Shown: positions 53,903 through 64,000 of the stretch, in pieces
Layout: each line of letters starts with the position of its first letter
How positions within the stretch are numbered: position 1 is the first letter of the stretch
Source: Cheiracanthium punctorium
Taxonomy: Eukaryota; Arthropoda; Arachnida; Araneae; Cheiracanthiidae
DNA: 64,000 nucleotides
NCBI GenBank assembly: GCA_038373885.1
Contig: JAWZYV010013014.1
Span: 202,873 to 266,872 of the forward strand
Reading direction: 5' to 3'
Notes under the pieces: model-generated
What the model was told of the DNA's origin: nothing
The model's database searches: none
What the model saw: the letters and a program-made list of their open reading frames with translations, nothing else
Program-made: the position numbers and the translations under genes

Positions 53903-54395
53903 TACATTTGATTCAAAGGATTTAAAATACGCTTACCATCCCCAGACTCCTGACCTTGAGTTTTTCCGCTCCAAAATTAAAACATGGAGTGAGTAGAATT
54001 TCCCGAAAAATGAGATGTTCGATCCCACTCGGGGGGCCGTTTAGAAGGGGTCGGGTGGGCGCTGATAGAGGCTATTTTAATATTAGGCCTATGGGCCAAA
54101 AAATCCGTGCCATGAAAAATTGGCCGTTTAGAGGGGTGGCCGCTCGGAGAGGTTTCACTGTAATACAATTTCAGGGTATTGACGATGTCCTGATGTTCTA
54201 AGAAGGGTGGGAATGGGCGAGTACATAGTTGAAGCGTGAAAGTCAAGATTCTGACCCATGGCACGGCTGTTGATTTAACGGTCTGGCGTTCTGGGTGGTT
54301 TCCTCCAGCAATAATGTGAATGCGCGTTAGAAGCCCTTAAAGAATACTGTTTGCATACTATAAAACACGCCAGACCTATCTTCGTTAGTTTCATC

Positions 54396-54826
54396 TTAAC
54401 CCTTTGAGGCGCAACCCTTTCCCAATGCTGAAAAAAGAGCAGCCATTGCCATCGCTCGATTTGCACAGCCAGCTGTCGTCAAAAAAGGGTCTCTAGATCT
54501 GTGGCACGCGATGAACGTTTCGGTCGTCCGCCATCTTGCTGGTCGTTAAGTCGAGCGATGGCGACAGCTGCCCTTTTTTCAGCATTGGGCAATCTATCCG
54601 GCTGTCCTCGCATTCTTCCGTTTTTCAGCAGATGTCAGTGCTGTTAAAAATAATCGTGACCATTTTTTTACGGGAAATGACGTGCTAAAAAGTAAAGGAT
54701 TCTCGTGGAGCTATGTCACCAGCAACTATTTTTATAGAAGTCAAATCTGTTTTTCGTGACTGGCAACAGTCAAAACGTCAGAGTTTGGTGTTCCCAGAGC
54801 GGGAACACTGCTCGTTAAAGGGTTAA
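54396..54826 (+). mobile_element. TTAA MITE, family B, with shortened left arm
   Basis: TTAA-CCCTTTGAGGCGCAACCC / CACTGCTCGTTAAAGGG-TTAA, with the usual terminal hairpin. Part of the left palindrome arm is deleted (jump after ATCGCTCGATT). Confidence 0.86.
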
Positions 54827-54974
54827 CAAAAGTTTCAGGGAGAATGGGCAGTCACCCTCCTCCTTTTCCGTATACCTCTCTTCGAAGAAAAATGCAGTAT
54901 CTATAAAATTCTTGCTTTAAAACGTAACAAGTATGAAATGCTTAGGTACAGCTGCTTTGAATTTTTTTTTGTTT

Positions 54975-54977
<3 letters not shown>

Positions 54978-55021
<44 letters not shown>
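54978..55021. repeat. GT microsatellite
   Basis: About 20 GT repeats. Confidence 0.92.
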
Positions 55022-55024
<3 letters not shown>

Positions 55025-55210
55025 GCAGCCGTATAAAAAATTCATATTTTACATTTATTGAGTTAATCACGAGAAAATTTGAATCGATTGAATAAATTTC
55101 CGTACCCTTTTTTTTTTTACATAACTTGTAATTTTATTGCCTCCGCCTTTGACCAACAGTTCATGAATAAAAGCCTAGGTCAGTATTTCTGAGATACTCT
55201 GTATACTATA

Positions 55211-55650
55211 CAGGGTGAATCTAAACTCTTGGTTAAAACTTTAAGGGGTGATAGGGCACACTATGAGGAATAACGTAATCGCATAGCAATCTGGGGTGAA
55301 ACGCAGTTTTAACTTACCCGGTGATAATCACTTTTGGAAAAGCATTGAAGTGTCTGTCTAATTTCTTAAAAGTTTCATAAACAATAGGCTCGTCTCCGAA
55401 AATTTCATCGATGAAATAAAATAAACTTTTTAAACTATCCATTTTAGTCTTCTGTTTTCGGAGAAAAATACATTAGTTTCTCACGAACAAGGGTCGGAAA
55501 GTGCACTGTTGTTTCAGCACTTTTTCCGAAGTTTTATTAACATCTATACGAAGACGACGTTGCCGACCCCACATTGCTATGCGATTCTGATTCCGTATTA
55601 TGTGCCCTATCACCTCTCAAAGTTTTGCCCAAGAGTTTAGATTCACCCTG
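55211..55650. mobile_element. Mariner-type MITE (440 bp)
   Basis: TA-flanked, ends CAGGGTGAATCTAAACTCTT / AAGAGTTTAGATTCACCCTG with inverted similarity continuing over ~60 bp (GTGATAGGGCACA..). A 35-bp end piece recurs at 56038-56073 as part of a local duplication. Confidence 0.85.
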
Positions 55651-55702
55651 TATACATATTTACATTTATACGGCTAAGCAATAAATGTGTTTTGAACAAA
55701 AT

Positions 55703-55986
55703 TTAACCCATTTATGCCTAATGTCCCTTTTTTGGGACGGCATTTTCGCTATTAGTCGAAAACGTTATTTATATTTCCTAGCCTTTATTCATGAGTATTG
55801 AACCTCAACTCTACAAAATATTTTAACATGACCCAGTAGGATGTTGATATTTCGATTTTTATGCATAGTGATTTTAAAAGAAATCATCCCTTGTTCAAGA
55901 AGTTGACATCAGAAATTTATCTATTATTTCTGTTATCAGTAAAAATCAAAGAAAGTCGCAAAAATATCCAGGCACAAATGGGTTAA
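55703..55986 (+). mobile_element. TTAA-flanked MITE, family A
   Basis: TTAA-CCCATTTATGCCTAATG / CCAGGCACAAATGGG-TTAA. The uninterrupted target is preserved in a neighbouring duplicate at 56122-56126 (..CAAAATTTAACATTTATTTC), proving insertion at a single TTAA with duplication of those four bases. Confidence 0.93.
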
Positions 55987-56670
55987 CATTTATTTCAATG
56001 TTAATTTTGTTCAAAGTTTTGACCAATCAATGTTCAAAGTTTTGCCCAAGAGTTTAGATTCACCCTGTATACATATTTACATTTATACAGCTAAGCAATA
56101 AATGTGGTTTGAACAAAATTTAACATTTATTTCAATTTTTTAAATAGTCTTAACCTCAAAACAAATTTTAATTGAATCCAACGACTGAATAAATAAGTAT
56201 CGTCATAACTACGCCAAAACTAGTCCTCGCAGCTAATTAGTTTGTATTCACGGCATTATTACGCACTGATGCCAACGCCCGCAACAAAAAGGCCATTTCT
56301 TGATTACAAAATCACCCGCAAATAACAATCATCCATTCTCTAAGTCATTCCAGGAACTTCCATTTCTGTAGATTTACTGCAATGATTCCAACGTACGGAG
56401 CAATCAACGCTCGGAAATTAGAAAGTGATGCCGAATGCAAATTACTGGTGAACGGTAAATTTTCCATCGCTTCCAATTAAGGTAAGAATTGTTTGATGTG
56501 TAACACTTATGTACACAGCTCAGCTCTGCATCTGGTGAACATTAAAGCGACGTATCATTAAAAATCTTCTGCTGAAAGTTTGGGCGGTAACAGAAGGTGA
56601 AGTTATAAGTAATGTGTCACTTTTCTTTGAACAAAGATATATTGTTCCCTTCAGAAATGTAATATCTTCG

Positions 56671-56947
56671 CTCTATTTTTAGACCGACACGAAATTTGTA
56701 AGTCACTCAAATAAATTAAACATTAGTTTATTTTCCTAGCTTAATTTCTTGAATACAAAATCTGATATCCATAAAATACTCAGCGATAACAAATTTCAAT
56801 GAGAATATTTCTCTGTCTTCTTATTCACATTTTTAGAAAAAGATTTACGTCCTTCATACCACACAAATGTCGGAAATGTATTTATCACTTCTGGCATCAA
56901 CATAAATTTGAGAATGTGCTGAAAAAAGTTCGGCGCTAATGGGTTAA
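56671..56947 (+). mobile_element. TTAA MITE, family C, left-truncated
   Basis: Matches 16970-17263 from TATTTTTAGACCGACACGAA to CGGCGCTAATGGG-TTAA. The left terminal repeat is missing. Confidence 0.7.
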
Positions 56948-56990
56948 TGCGCCCGTTTTTCTAGAAATATCATTGTTTAGTACATCCACT

Positions 56991-57451
56991 CAGGCCCGGA
57001 CTGGAAGAGAGGGGCCCACCCGTCTCAAGAGAAGGGGGGGGGCGGGTTATTGTGCAACCGATAATTAATAGGATGTGTTAACTTTCGGGGTATGGGGGAG
57101 ATATGGTGTTGTTATTAATTAATTATGATTGATAATTAATGCATTAATAAAATATTGATCTATTAATTAATATGCGTCATTCATATTAATTAATCCCTTG
57201 TATTTCGGGATCCCTCACTCAAAAAATTTTGAGAACTACATTTAAAATGAAGTGTTTTGAAGCCTTCTGGGGCGCAATTGCAGTTGCAAAAAAAATTTTA
57301 TGTGTCAAGCTTCATTGGAGTGCTATCAGTATAGCACTTTTTTTTTTCTTTTTTTTTTCTATTTGGGGGGCCGCCCTCAACAGGGAAGGCCCGCCGAGCA
57401 CGGGGGCCCACCCGTCTGCAGACAGTCGGACCCCTGGCCAGTCCGGGCCTG
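56991..57451. mobile_element. hAT-type MITE
   Basis: Ends CAGGCCCGGACTGG / CCAGTCCGGGCCTG, a perfect inverted repeat, with exact 8-bp target duplication CATCCACT (56983-56990, 57452-57459). GGGGCCCACCCGTCT motifs lie inside both ends. Confidence 0.9.
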
Positions 57452-57873
57452 CATCCACTCAAAAAAATAATTAAAGTATGATAGATTTTTTTTTTTACGT
57501 TAATTTTGTGAGTATCCGATTAATGTTTGAAAAAAAAAAAGCATGATACAGATGATAAGTATTAGAAGTTGTTATTATATACTACCTAATCTACTTTTTA
57601 TAAGGAACGACACTTCATAATGAAACCAACATAGGAAAATTGACTTGCACTCGAATACTTTTTGAATGGGTGTATGGATATGCAGCTTAGCATATGTGCA
57701 AAACTGCGCACTAGAGGGGTAACGGTTTTTCGGGATAGTCTTCTTCTCTAAGGTTAAATTCAGCAAAAATTTGTGTTCTACACGTGAAGCAGTTAAGGGA
57801 GACGGGAGGCTTTGGACGATTCCCTTGACTTCCATGTTAAAAATCGGATTTACATAATTTTTTTTCTCACTTA

Positions 57874-58193
57874 TGTAGGAAGCTGAAGGCTGATTACAGT
57901 TAAATAAATAAACAAACTAATAAAAAAAACTTTTTAATCATCAAACAAGCCCTTTTGGCTAAACAGCACTTATGCTATACACACACTCAAAATCTATAGA
58001 ACAACCCAATCTTTATATTTTCACGTAGTTAATACATTTTGCGCGTGCAACTTTTTGCTATGCATTTTAAGATCATGAAATGTCTTGTTTTAAATAAAAC
58101 CAGTGAGTTAATTGGAGTCAGTGACTAACCTGAAACCAGTGAGTTTATTGGAGTCAGTGACTAACCTGATCCCACAGATCGGCTGTCCTGACA
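57874..58193 (-). repeat. 3' LTR of the gypsy element
   Basis: On the - strand it can be read from TGTCAGGACAGCC to CTTCCTACA, with the TG..CA ends usual for LTRs; a purine-rich GAGGACGACAGAAC precedes it as a candidate polypurine tract. 320 bp by this reading, of which the inner 215 bp match the other LTR. The U3 part contains two copies of a ~37-bp repeat (AACCAGTGAGTT..TTGGAGTCAGTGACTAACCTG). Confidence 0.7.
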
Positions 58194-58221
58194 GTTCTGT
58201 CGTCCTCGACTGAAACTTAAG

Positions 58222-58536
58222 TCATTTTCCCCAAGACTTCATATACTCGGCGGCACTGGATGTTTTATTTGGACCTTCGTGATTTCCTACCTTTTCTACT
58301 TCGTAGCGATCGTTTAGTTTTACAACCGATACTCTATAAGGTCCGTGATAATTTTCTTTCAGCTTTAAGCCTGAACCGAATTGGGTTCTTTTGATTGCTA
58401 CCATATCACCGACTTTATACTTCTTTGATTCCTTTCTAAACTTATTAAATTGTTTCTTATTTTCTTCTTGAATTTTCATGATGGTTTTCCTCGCTTCTTC
58501 TCTCATATCTTCTCGTTCTTTCATCATGTAGTTCAT
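58222..58536 (-). pseudogene. Integrase C-terminal region, separated by an in-frame stop
   Basis: 104 residues in the same frame as the pol frame upstream and separated from it only by a TAA at 58540-58542 and one codon. The segment has the coiled basic stretch and the GDMVAIKRTQFG..KLKENYHGPYRV motif of the gypsy integrase C-terminal SH3-like domain. It is therefore the natural end of pol, cut off by a point nonsense change. Confidence 0.85.
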
Positions 58537-58539
58537 ATA

Positions 58540-61494
58540 TTAATCTTCTAATATCTCTTTAATTCTCAAGTCATTCTTATCTTTCATTTTAATTCCTATC
58601 AATAATTCAAAAGGAGTGAATTTCGTACTTCTTGTGGTAGAACTATTGATGATTCTCTGTACGTCGGCTACATACTTGTACCACTTTGAACTGTCTTCTT
58701 TAGAGAATTTTGACAGGACTGGAATCAAGATGGCATGCGTTCTTTCGACCTGTCCGTTCCCTCTAGGCAATCCGGTCGTTATCTTTATGTGTTCGATACT
58801 TTGCTCTGCACAATATTCTTCAAATTCTTTGGATGTGAATGCAGACCCCCTGTCTGATATTATTCTTGAAGGATTGCCGAACACTACTTGTTGTAGTTTC
58901 AGTTTGTCTATGACTTCTTTGGCTGATGTAGACTTAACAGGATAAAACCACGTAAACTTCGTGAAAGCATCTGTTACTGTGAAAATATACTGATATCTTT
59001 TGTCTGTAGATGGCAATGGGCCAATGTGATCAATATGGTAGGTGCTTAAGGGCAAGTTTTCTTTTGGAATTGGATTCAAAAATCCTTCGGCTTTACCGCG
59101 TTTTCTATTGTGTAAAATGCAGTCAATACAGTTTGCTATTACCGTCTCGACTTGTTTTCTCAATTTTGGAATGTAGAACTCTTGCTTTACTAATTCTTCT
59201 GTTTTGGAGACAGCAAAGTGACCTCTGTTATGCATCTGTTTAATGATTTCATTTTGCATTTCTTCAGGTACTACTAGCAACTCTCTTCCATTTTCCCACT
59301 TGTAAAACGCATTATTCTTAAGGAAGTAACCGTTTTCTTCTCCCTTGTCGACTAAGGTTTTTATTGTTTTTATATGTTCATCCTGCTCTTGTGAAGTGAT
59401 AATTCGGGCTGTTACCCCATTTAAAGATCTAGTGATGATTAGAACAGTGTTTCGACTCAGTGCATCCACATGTTTCATTCGATCTGCTGTTCGATGTTGG
59501 ATTTCATAATCAAAGTCTTCTAGGAATAAAACCCATCTGGCAACTCTTGCCGCTAACTCCTTTTTGTTCAACGTTTTCTGAAATGCCTGACAATCAGTAA
59601 TGATCTTGAATTTTGAACCTAACAGATAGTTTCTGAATTTTTTTAGGGCTTCGATTATTGCGAGTACCTCTAATTCATAACTGCAATACTTTTCTTGTTG
59701 AGAAGTTGTCTTCTTACTCATATATTGTATAGGATGAAATTTTTCATCATCTCCTTTCTGTAGTAATACAGCACCAAAACCATGGCTGCTTGCGTCAGTG
59801 TGCAATTCTAACGGAGATCCTTGTTTGAACAAATGTAATACTGGCTTTTGGGACAACATTTCTTTCAATTTGTTAAATGCTTCTTCTTGTTCAGGACCAA
59901 ACTTAAATGTGGAGCCTTTTCGTAGTAGATCACTGAATGGTCTGGCTATCTGGGTATATTTGGGTATAAACTTGCGAAAATATCCACTTAACCCTAGAAA
60001 TGACTGAACTTGCTTAATGGATTTAGGTTGAGGAAACCTTTGAACGGCTAATGACTTATTGGGTGAAGGTTGTATCGTTCCGTCTTCAACGACATAACCG
60101 AGAAATTCAACTTTTCTTTTCAAAAACTGACACTTTTTAAAATTGATGTCCAACCCGTATTCGGAGGCAACAGTCAGCACTCTCTTTAACTTTTCAATTC
60201 CTTCCTCTTCATCTTTGGATGGAATGATTATATCATCCATGTAAATAACAATAGTATTATCACGCAGCAACTCCCTGAAAACTCTATTTATGAATCGTTG
60301 AAATTGACTTGGTGATGTGCTTAACCCGAAAGGACATTTTAAAAATTCATATTCCCCATTATGTGTAACAAATGCAGTATATTTTCTGCTCTTCTCATCT
60401 ATTTCGACGTGAAAAAATCCGTTTTTCAGATCTAAAGTTGTAAAAACTTTCGCCTTCTCCAAGTGATCTAATACGTCTTCAATTAATGCTAAAGGGAAAC
60501 GGTCTTTAACGATCTTCTGATTTAATTTTCGATAATCTACACACAACCTATACGAGTTATCTTTTTTTTTACATAACACCACTGGTGCAGCATAATCAGA
60601 ATAACTAGGTCTAATTATCCCATCCATTAACCATTCATGAATTTGATCTTCTATTATTTTCTGTTCTTTCAAAGGAAATCTTCGTGGACGCTCGCTCACA
60701 GGTATATCGTCAGTTAAAATTATGCTCATCTTCAGTTCAGCAGTCTTCGTTTTTCTTGGTTTGTAATCTGCAATCAACTTCCTGATTTCTTCTTTGCAAT
60801 CTAACTTAATCAAATGACTCAAATCTATTTCTTCAGAACTTACAGCTTCGGATAGATTAATCAAAAAATTATTTTCTGGTAACCCTTCATTTTCAAATTC
60901 TTTCCCCTTGCTCTCAAGGAAAACTTGATTCTCATTTAAGACCTTGTTTACACTACTCTCGTGATTTATATAAGATGTTTTTATACAAGTATTTTCGCTT
61001 GAATCCGTTTCATTAGGCGAATATTGATGCGTCAACAGTTCATTTATTTGAAAAGTGTTTTTCTTTTCAATACTCTGAATTCTAGGCGATTCCTTATATC
61101 CAGTTACGAATTCTTTTACTACTTTAATGTAGCCAATCCAAACATTTTCGCGCTTGCCTAATACCTTTAATCTATTTTCATCGATAGATAAATTTAATTT
61201 GTTGATTACGTCGACTCCTAAAACAATTTCATGCGCGAGATCTTTCATAACGTAAGCATTAGCAGAAATTGTAATATTATCGATACACAATTCCATTGGA
61301 AAATAACCTAATGGTTGTACTACTTCTTTGGCGATACCTGATATTTTTACATCATCAGAAAATAGTTTTGGAGAGCCAATTTTTATATAAGTTTCGTAAT
61401 TCACAAGGTTCATTTCGCTTCCAGTATCGATCAAACATCTTGCATTCTTGCCGTTAATTTGAATATCTTTTTCCATCCTATTGGAATTTGACAT
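58540..61494 (-). pseudogene. Gypsy pol: protease, reverse transcriptase, RNase H, integrase
   Basis: 984 residues. Aspartic protease DTGS at 23-26. Reverse transcriptase ~260-470 with YMDD at 418-421. RNase H ~560-680 with HTDASSHGFGAVLL (D567), E609 region and D634. Integrase zinc finger H755/H759/C789/C792 and catalytic D822, D881, E917 (35 residues between the last two). All catalytic residues are present. The frame ends early at a TAA inside the integrase C-terminus. It overlaps the gag frame by 64 bases in a different frame, so expression would need ribosomal frameshifting. Confidence 0.93.
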
Positions 61495-62327
61495 AAAGTT
61501 ATAGAAGTTAGCTTCTTTTTGGTATGTGAAGTGGATACTTGGTTGAAATTTTTATTTTGTCGAGAATCATGGCGGGAAATTTGGCAATCATTTTTTCTAT
61601 TTAAATATTGAGAAGCGACATGGCCGTAGAGATTACAGGCGAAGCACTTAATTTTTGATCTGTCCCTATTTTTTATCGCACAGTCAACATTTGAATTATT
61701 CGCGCCATTCGAATACCTGGATTTATTATTATTTTGGACACGATTAAAATACTTTTCATTATCCGATTCCTTCATGTAGGATCTTTTATTAGTCATTTCA
61801 AAATTATTTGTACTTCGATTAATACCCTTCTTGAAACTACGCCTTGCGCCTTCATAATCATCTAGCTTGTTTACTAACACATCAACTTTTTTAATACTTG
61901 GGAGGTCATCAATGAAATGTTCTTGAATGTCATACGGCAAACTCTGTTTTATGCGATCCGTTATAATTAATTCCTTCAGATTTTCAAAATCGCCAACCTC
62001 CATACCGTGAATCCACTCATTGAAATAGTTACGAAGCTCGAAAGCAAAATCTCGCCCATTGTCGGACTGTTGTTTCTTGTGAGAGATAAACTTCTGCCGA
62101 AATTCTTCTGCCGTTAACTTAAAACGCTTTAAAATAAGATTTTTCACGTGATCGTAATCATCTGCTAAGGGATCCGATTCTCTCGATATTATATTTACGA
62201 ATTCTAATGGTAACAAACTTAATAAATGCATTACCCAATTATTTTTAGGTATATCTAATCGGCCGATTTGTTTTTCGAATAGTGCTAGATAAATACTAAT
62301 ATCTCCCGATCCGTCGAATCGCGTCAT
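61431..62327 (-). pseudogene. Gypsy gag, main part
   Basis: 298 residues with a retrotransposon capsid-type region (FDGSGDISIYLALFEKQI .. FRQKF ..) and a CCHC-type zinc knuckle CFACNLYGHVASQY at 228-241, in which the last cysteine is replaced by tyrosine. The sequence upstream in the same frame is interrupted by two TAA codons before the N-terminal part at 62430-62705. The internal ATG is probably not the original start. Confidence 0.85.
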
Positions 62328-62429
62328 AATATTTTGCGGAGTTTGTTTTCTATTCTCATTATTAGACTCAAGCGGATTTTCTATTGTGGTTTCTCGTCTA
62401 CAAGTAATTTATAACCGTCGTAACTCAAA

Positions 62430-62705
62430 TTATCTTTCTTCCCTCTCTCTTGCGATTGCTATTTCTCTTTCTTCCCTCTCTCTTGCGATTGCTATTTCTC
62501 TATCTTCCCTCTCTCTTGCGATTGCCATTTCTCTTTCTTCTCTTACGACATCAAGGCGAGATTTGACAAAATCTTCATCAAAATCCTCAGAGTCTTTAAT
62601 TAACTTTAAAAGCGCAGGTACTTTTATATTTGGCAGAAAATTGATACCTAACTCTTCGCATAATGATAACAAATCACATTTCTTAGCTTTCGTTAAGCAA
62701 GACAT
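62430..62705 (-). pseudogene. Gypsy gag, N-terminal part
   Basis: 91 residues in the same frame as the main gag part: a short N-terminal domain (LLSLCEELGI..LLKLIKD) then a charged helix made of a repeated EREEREIAIAR unit (33-bp minisatellite in DNA, 62436-62530). It ends at a TAA, with a second in-frame TAA 21 bases on. Confidence 0.8.
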
Positions 62706-62832
62706 ATTTTCTTAATAAACTTCTTCCTTTAAGATATAATAAAATTTCTACTCACAGTTCCTTGGATTACTCAATGGTTGAAATGCTGCAATAACATTAC
62801 TCAACGTTAGTCCGTAAATGCATCCCGGTAAA

Positions 62833-62841
62833 GAGCCCCCA
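62833..62841 (-). other. Primer-binding site, tRNA-Pro type
   Basis: On the - strand TGGGGGCTC, complementary to the 3' end of arthropod/vertebrate tRNA-Pro (GAGCCC+CCA), starting two bases inside the 5' LTR. After a short mismatch the complementarity seems to resume (CCGGGAT). Confidence 0.7.
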
Positions 62842-62843
62842 TT

Positions 62844-63058
62844 TGTAGGAAGCTGAAGGCTGATTACAGTTAAATAAATAAACAAACTAATAAAAAAAAC
62901 TTTTTAATCATCAAACAAGCCCTTTTGGCTAAACAGCACTTATGCTATACACACACTCAAAATCTATAGAACAACCCAATCTTTATATTTTCACGTAGTT
63001 AATAAATTTTGCGCGTGCAACTTTTTGCTACGCATTTTAAGATCATGAAATGTCTTGT
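62844..63058 (-). repeat. 5' LTR of the gypsy element, shorter than the 3' LTR
   Basis: Matches the 3' LTR with about two substitutions from TGTAGGAAGCTGAAGG to GAAATGTCTTGT, then stops where the 3' LTR continues for ~105 more bases. Either the outer U3 part has been lost, or the LTR really ends here. ACTTA occurs beside the left LTR (57869-57873) and at 63066-63070, seven bases beyond the right one, and may be a target duplication. Confidence 0.75.
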
Positions 63059-63081
63059 CTTCTGTACTTATTATAAAAGAA

Positions 63082-63082
63082 G

Positions 63083-63120
<38 letters not shown>
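63082..63120. repeat. GT microsatellite
   Basis: About 19 GT repeats inside DNA starting TTATTATAAAAGAAGGTGTC, an old repeat of unknown type. Confidence 0.9.
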
Positions 63121-63121
<1 letters not shown>

Positions 63122-63550
63122 TGTCGGCAGCGTTACGGACAAACGGCTACACCTAGAAACACCAAATTTGGTACTCGGGAAGATGTAAATATGTAGTTGT
63201 GCACCTCGAAGCGATTTTTTCAAAATCCGACCTAGAATTTTTTTTATTTTATGTTTTATGCGATTTTTGGCATTTTTTCTCACCTAATTCGTAATAACGA
63301 CGGAAATTACGCTCGGAGCAAAACGGCATTTGTATCATCGGATAGGGGAGGAAATTTTCTTTTAAAAACAGTTTGTTCTGAATACGTAACATGATTTACC
63401 GATTTTTAGGAATTTTTTTACTAAGCATCTGCTTAGCGATTGTTTTTCGTAAAATAATTTTAAAACTGTCGCATCTTGAATTCTATCCGTCATAACTTTT
63501 AGATATTTTGACAAATCGTGAAACATTCTTTTATCCCTCTTTTAAAAAAA

Positions 63551-64000
63551 TCTGATGTGTCCAACACATGACTTCCTTGCACATCTATTAGAACAAAAAT
63601 ATTTTCGACGCATTTCCTCTAAACTTATTTGTTTGAAAGAGATAAAATATCAATAATAGTAAGATTTAGCGATTTCTAGCCAAATATTTCGATATCGCCA
63701 AGCTGAGTTCAATTTGAAAGATTTCCTTCTGACACTTTATTTGGCGATATTTCACCAAAAGCCGACAAACTTGAGATAGTCTGCGAGATTTTGGGGATAG
63801 CCAAAGTAGTCATTGACCACAGGCTTTCAATGAATTGAATGCATTCATACATCTCAATGTATTTAAAGTCATTTGGCAAATCCTGTAAATAAATTCTCAG
63901 TCGATTGCTGTCAAAAAAGATATTGAAAACAGTTAGATATTACAATAGATCTAAAAACAAAAGTTCAAAATTCTACGGGTTAAAGTTTTACAGTTATACA
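63551..64000 (+). mobile_element. Helitron-like element, family 1, left part (runs off the window)
   Basis: Begins TCTGATGTGTCCAACACATG after an A-run, exactly like unit 1 at 41806, and follows it to the window edge with scattered differences. A separate insertion of the same family. Confidence 0.62.

Larger units (their letters stand above)
57874..63058 (-). mobile_element. Ty3/gypsy LTR retrotransposon
   Basis: Direct repeats at 57874-58088 and 62844-63058 differ at about two positions in 215. A primer-binding site complementary to tRNA-Pro (TGGGGGCTC on the - strand) lies two bases inside the right repeat. Gag and pol follow on the - strand in the order protease, reverse transcriptase, RNase H, integrase, which defines Ty3/gypsy. 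There is no envelope gene. Gag and pol contain in-frame stops, so this copy is defective although recently inserted judging by LTR identity. Confidence 0.95.

Noticed and set aside
62386..62715. 109-codon + strand frame with repeated SLSSLSLAIAI
   Set aside because: Antisense of the repeated charged helix in gag.

Overview
This window is animal nuclear DNA, most likely from an arthropod and possibly a chelicerate such as a spider. It is AT-rich, has spliced exons with GT..AG introns several kilobases long, and is saturated with transposable elements. No bacterial operons, rRNA genes or CRISPR arrays are visible. The lineage call is a judgement from gene style and repeat types, not a measurement.

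The one host gene I can identify is a gamma-interferon-inducible lysosomal thiol reductase (GILT) gene on the + strand. Its exons lie at 5362-5643, 10000-10080, 12830-12925, 29367-29513, 32145-32213 and 37223-37249, all in phase 0, followed by an AATAAA at 37367. Together they give 233 residues with the full family signature CQHG-x2-EC-x2-N-x4-C. The signal-peptide exon is missing from what I can see. A possible extra 18-codon exon lies at 1565-1618. The coding sequence is about 0.7 kb inside about 32 kb of gene; the introns are filled with nested transposons.

Region by region: 1-5300 holds mariner-type and TTAA-flanked MITEs. 5.8-7.8 kb holds a hAT element carrying an apparently intact Tc1-type transposon. 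9-12.7 kb holds a mariner relic and a foldback MITE. 13-16.4 kb holds hAT and pogo-like MITEs and a non-LTR retrotransposon fragment cut by two later insertions. 17-29 kb holds several nested hAT, pogo-like, Harbinger-like and Helitron-like elements, plus two minisatellites. 29.6-37.1 kb holds a hAT relic with a MITE inside, a tRNA-derived SINE and small hATs. 37.5-41.3 kb holds more TTAA MITEs. 41.8-47.4 kb is a head-to-tail array of three Helitron-like units built from a ~173-bp module. 47.6-54.8 kb holds two mariner relics, a canonical small Helitron, and an unrecognised 259-codon open reading frame followed by a 132-bp tandem array. 55-57.5 kb holds more MITEs. 57.9-63.1 kb is a Ty3/gypsy LTR retrotransposon on the - strand with several internal stops. 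A fourth Helitron-like unit runs off the right edge.

The main interest is the insertion record. Target-site duplications, two built-in empty sites and interrupted reading frames allow the relative order of many insertions to be read directly.
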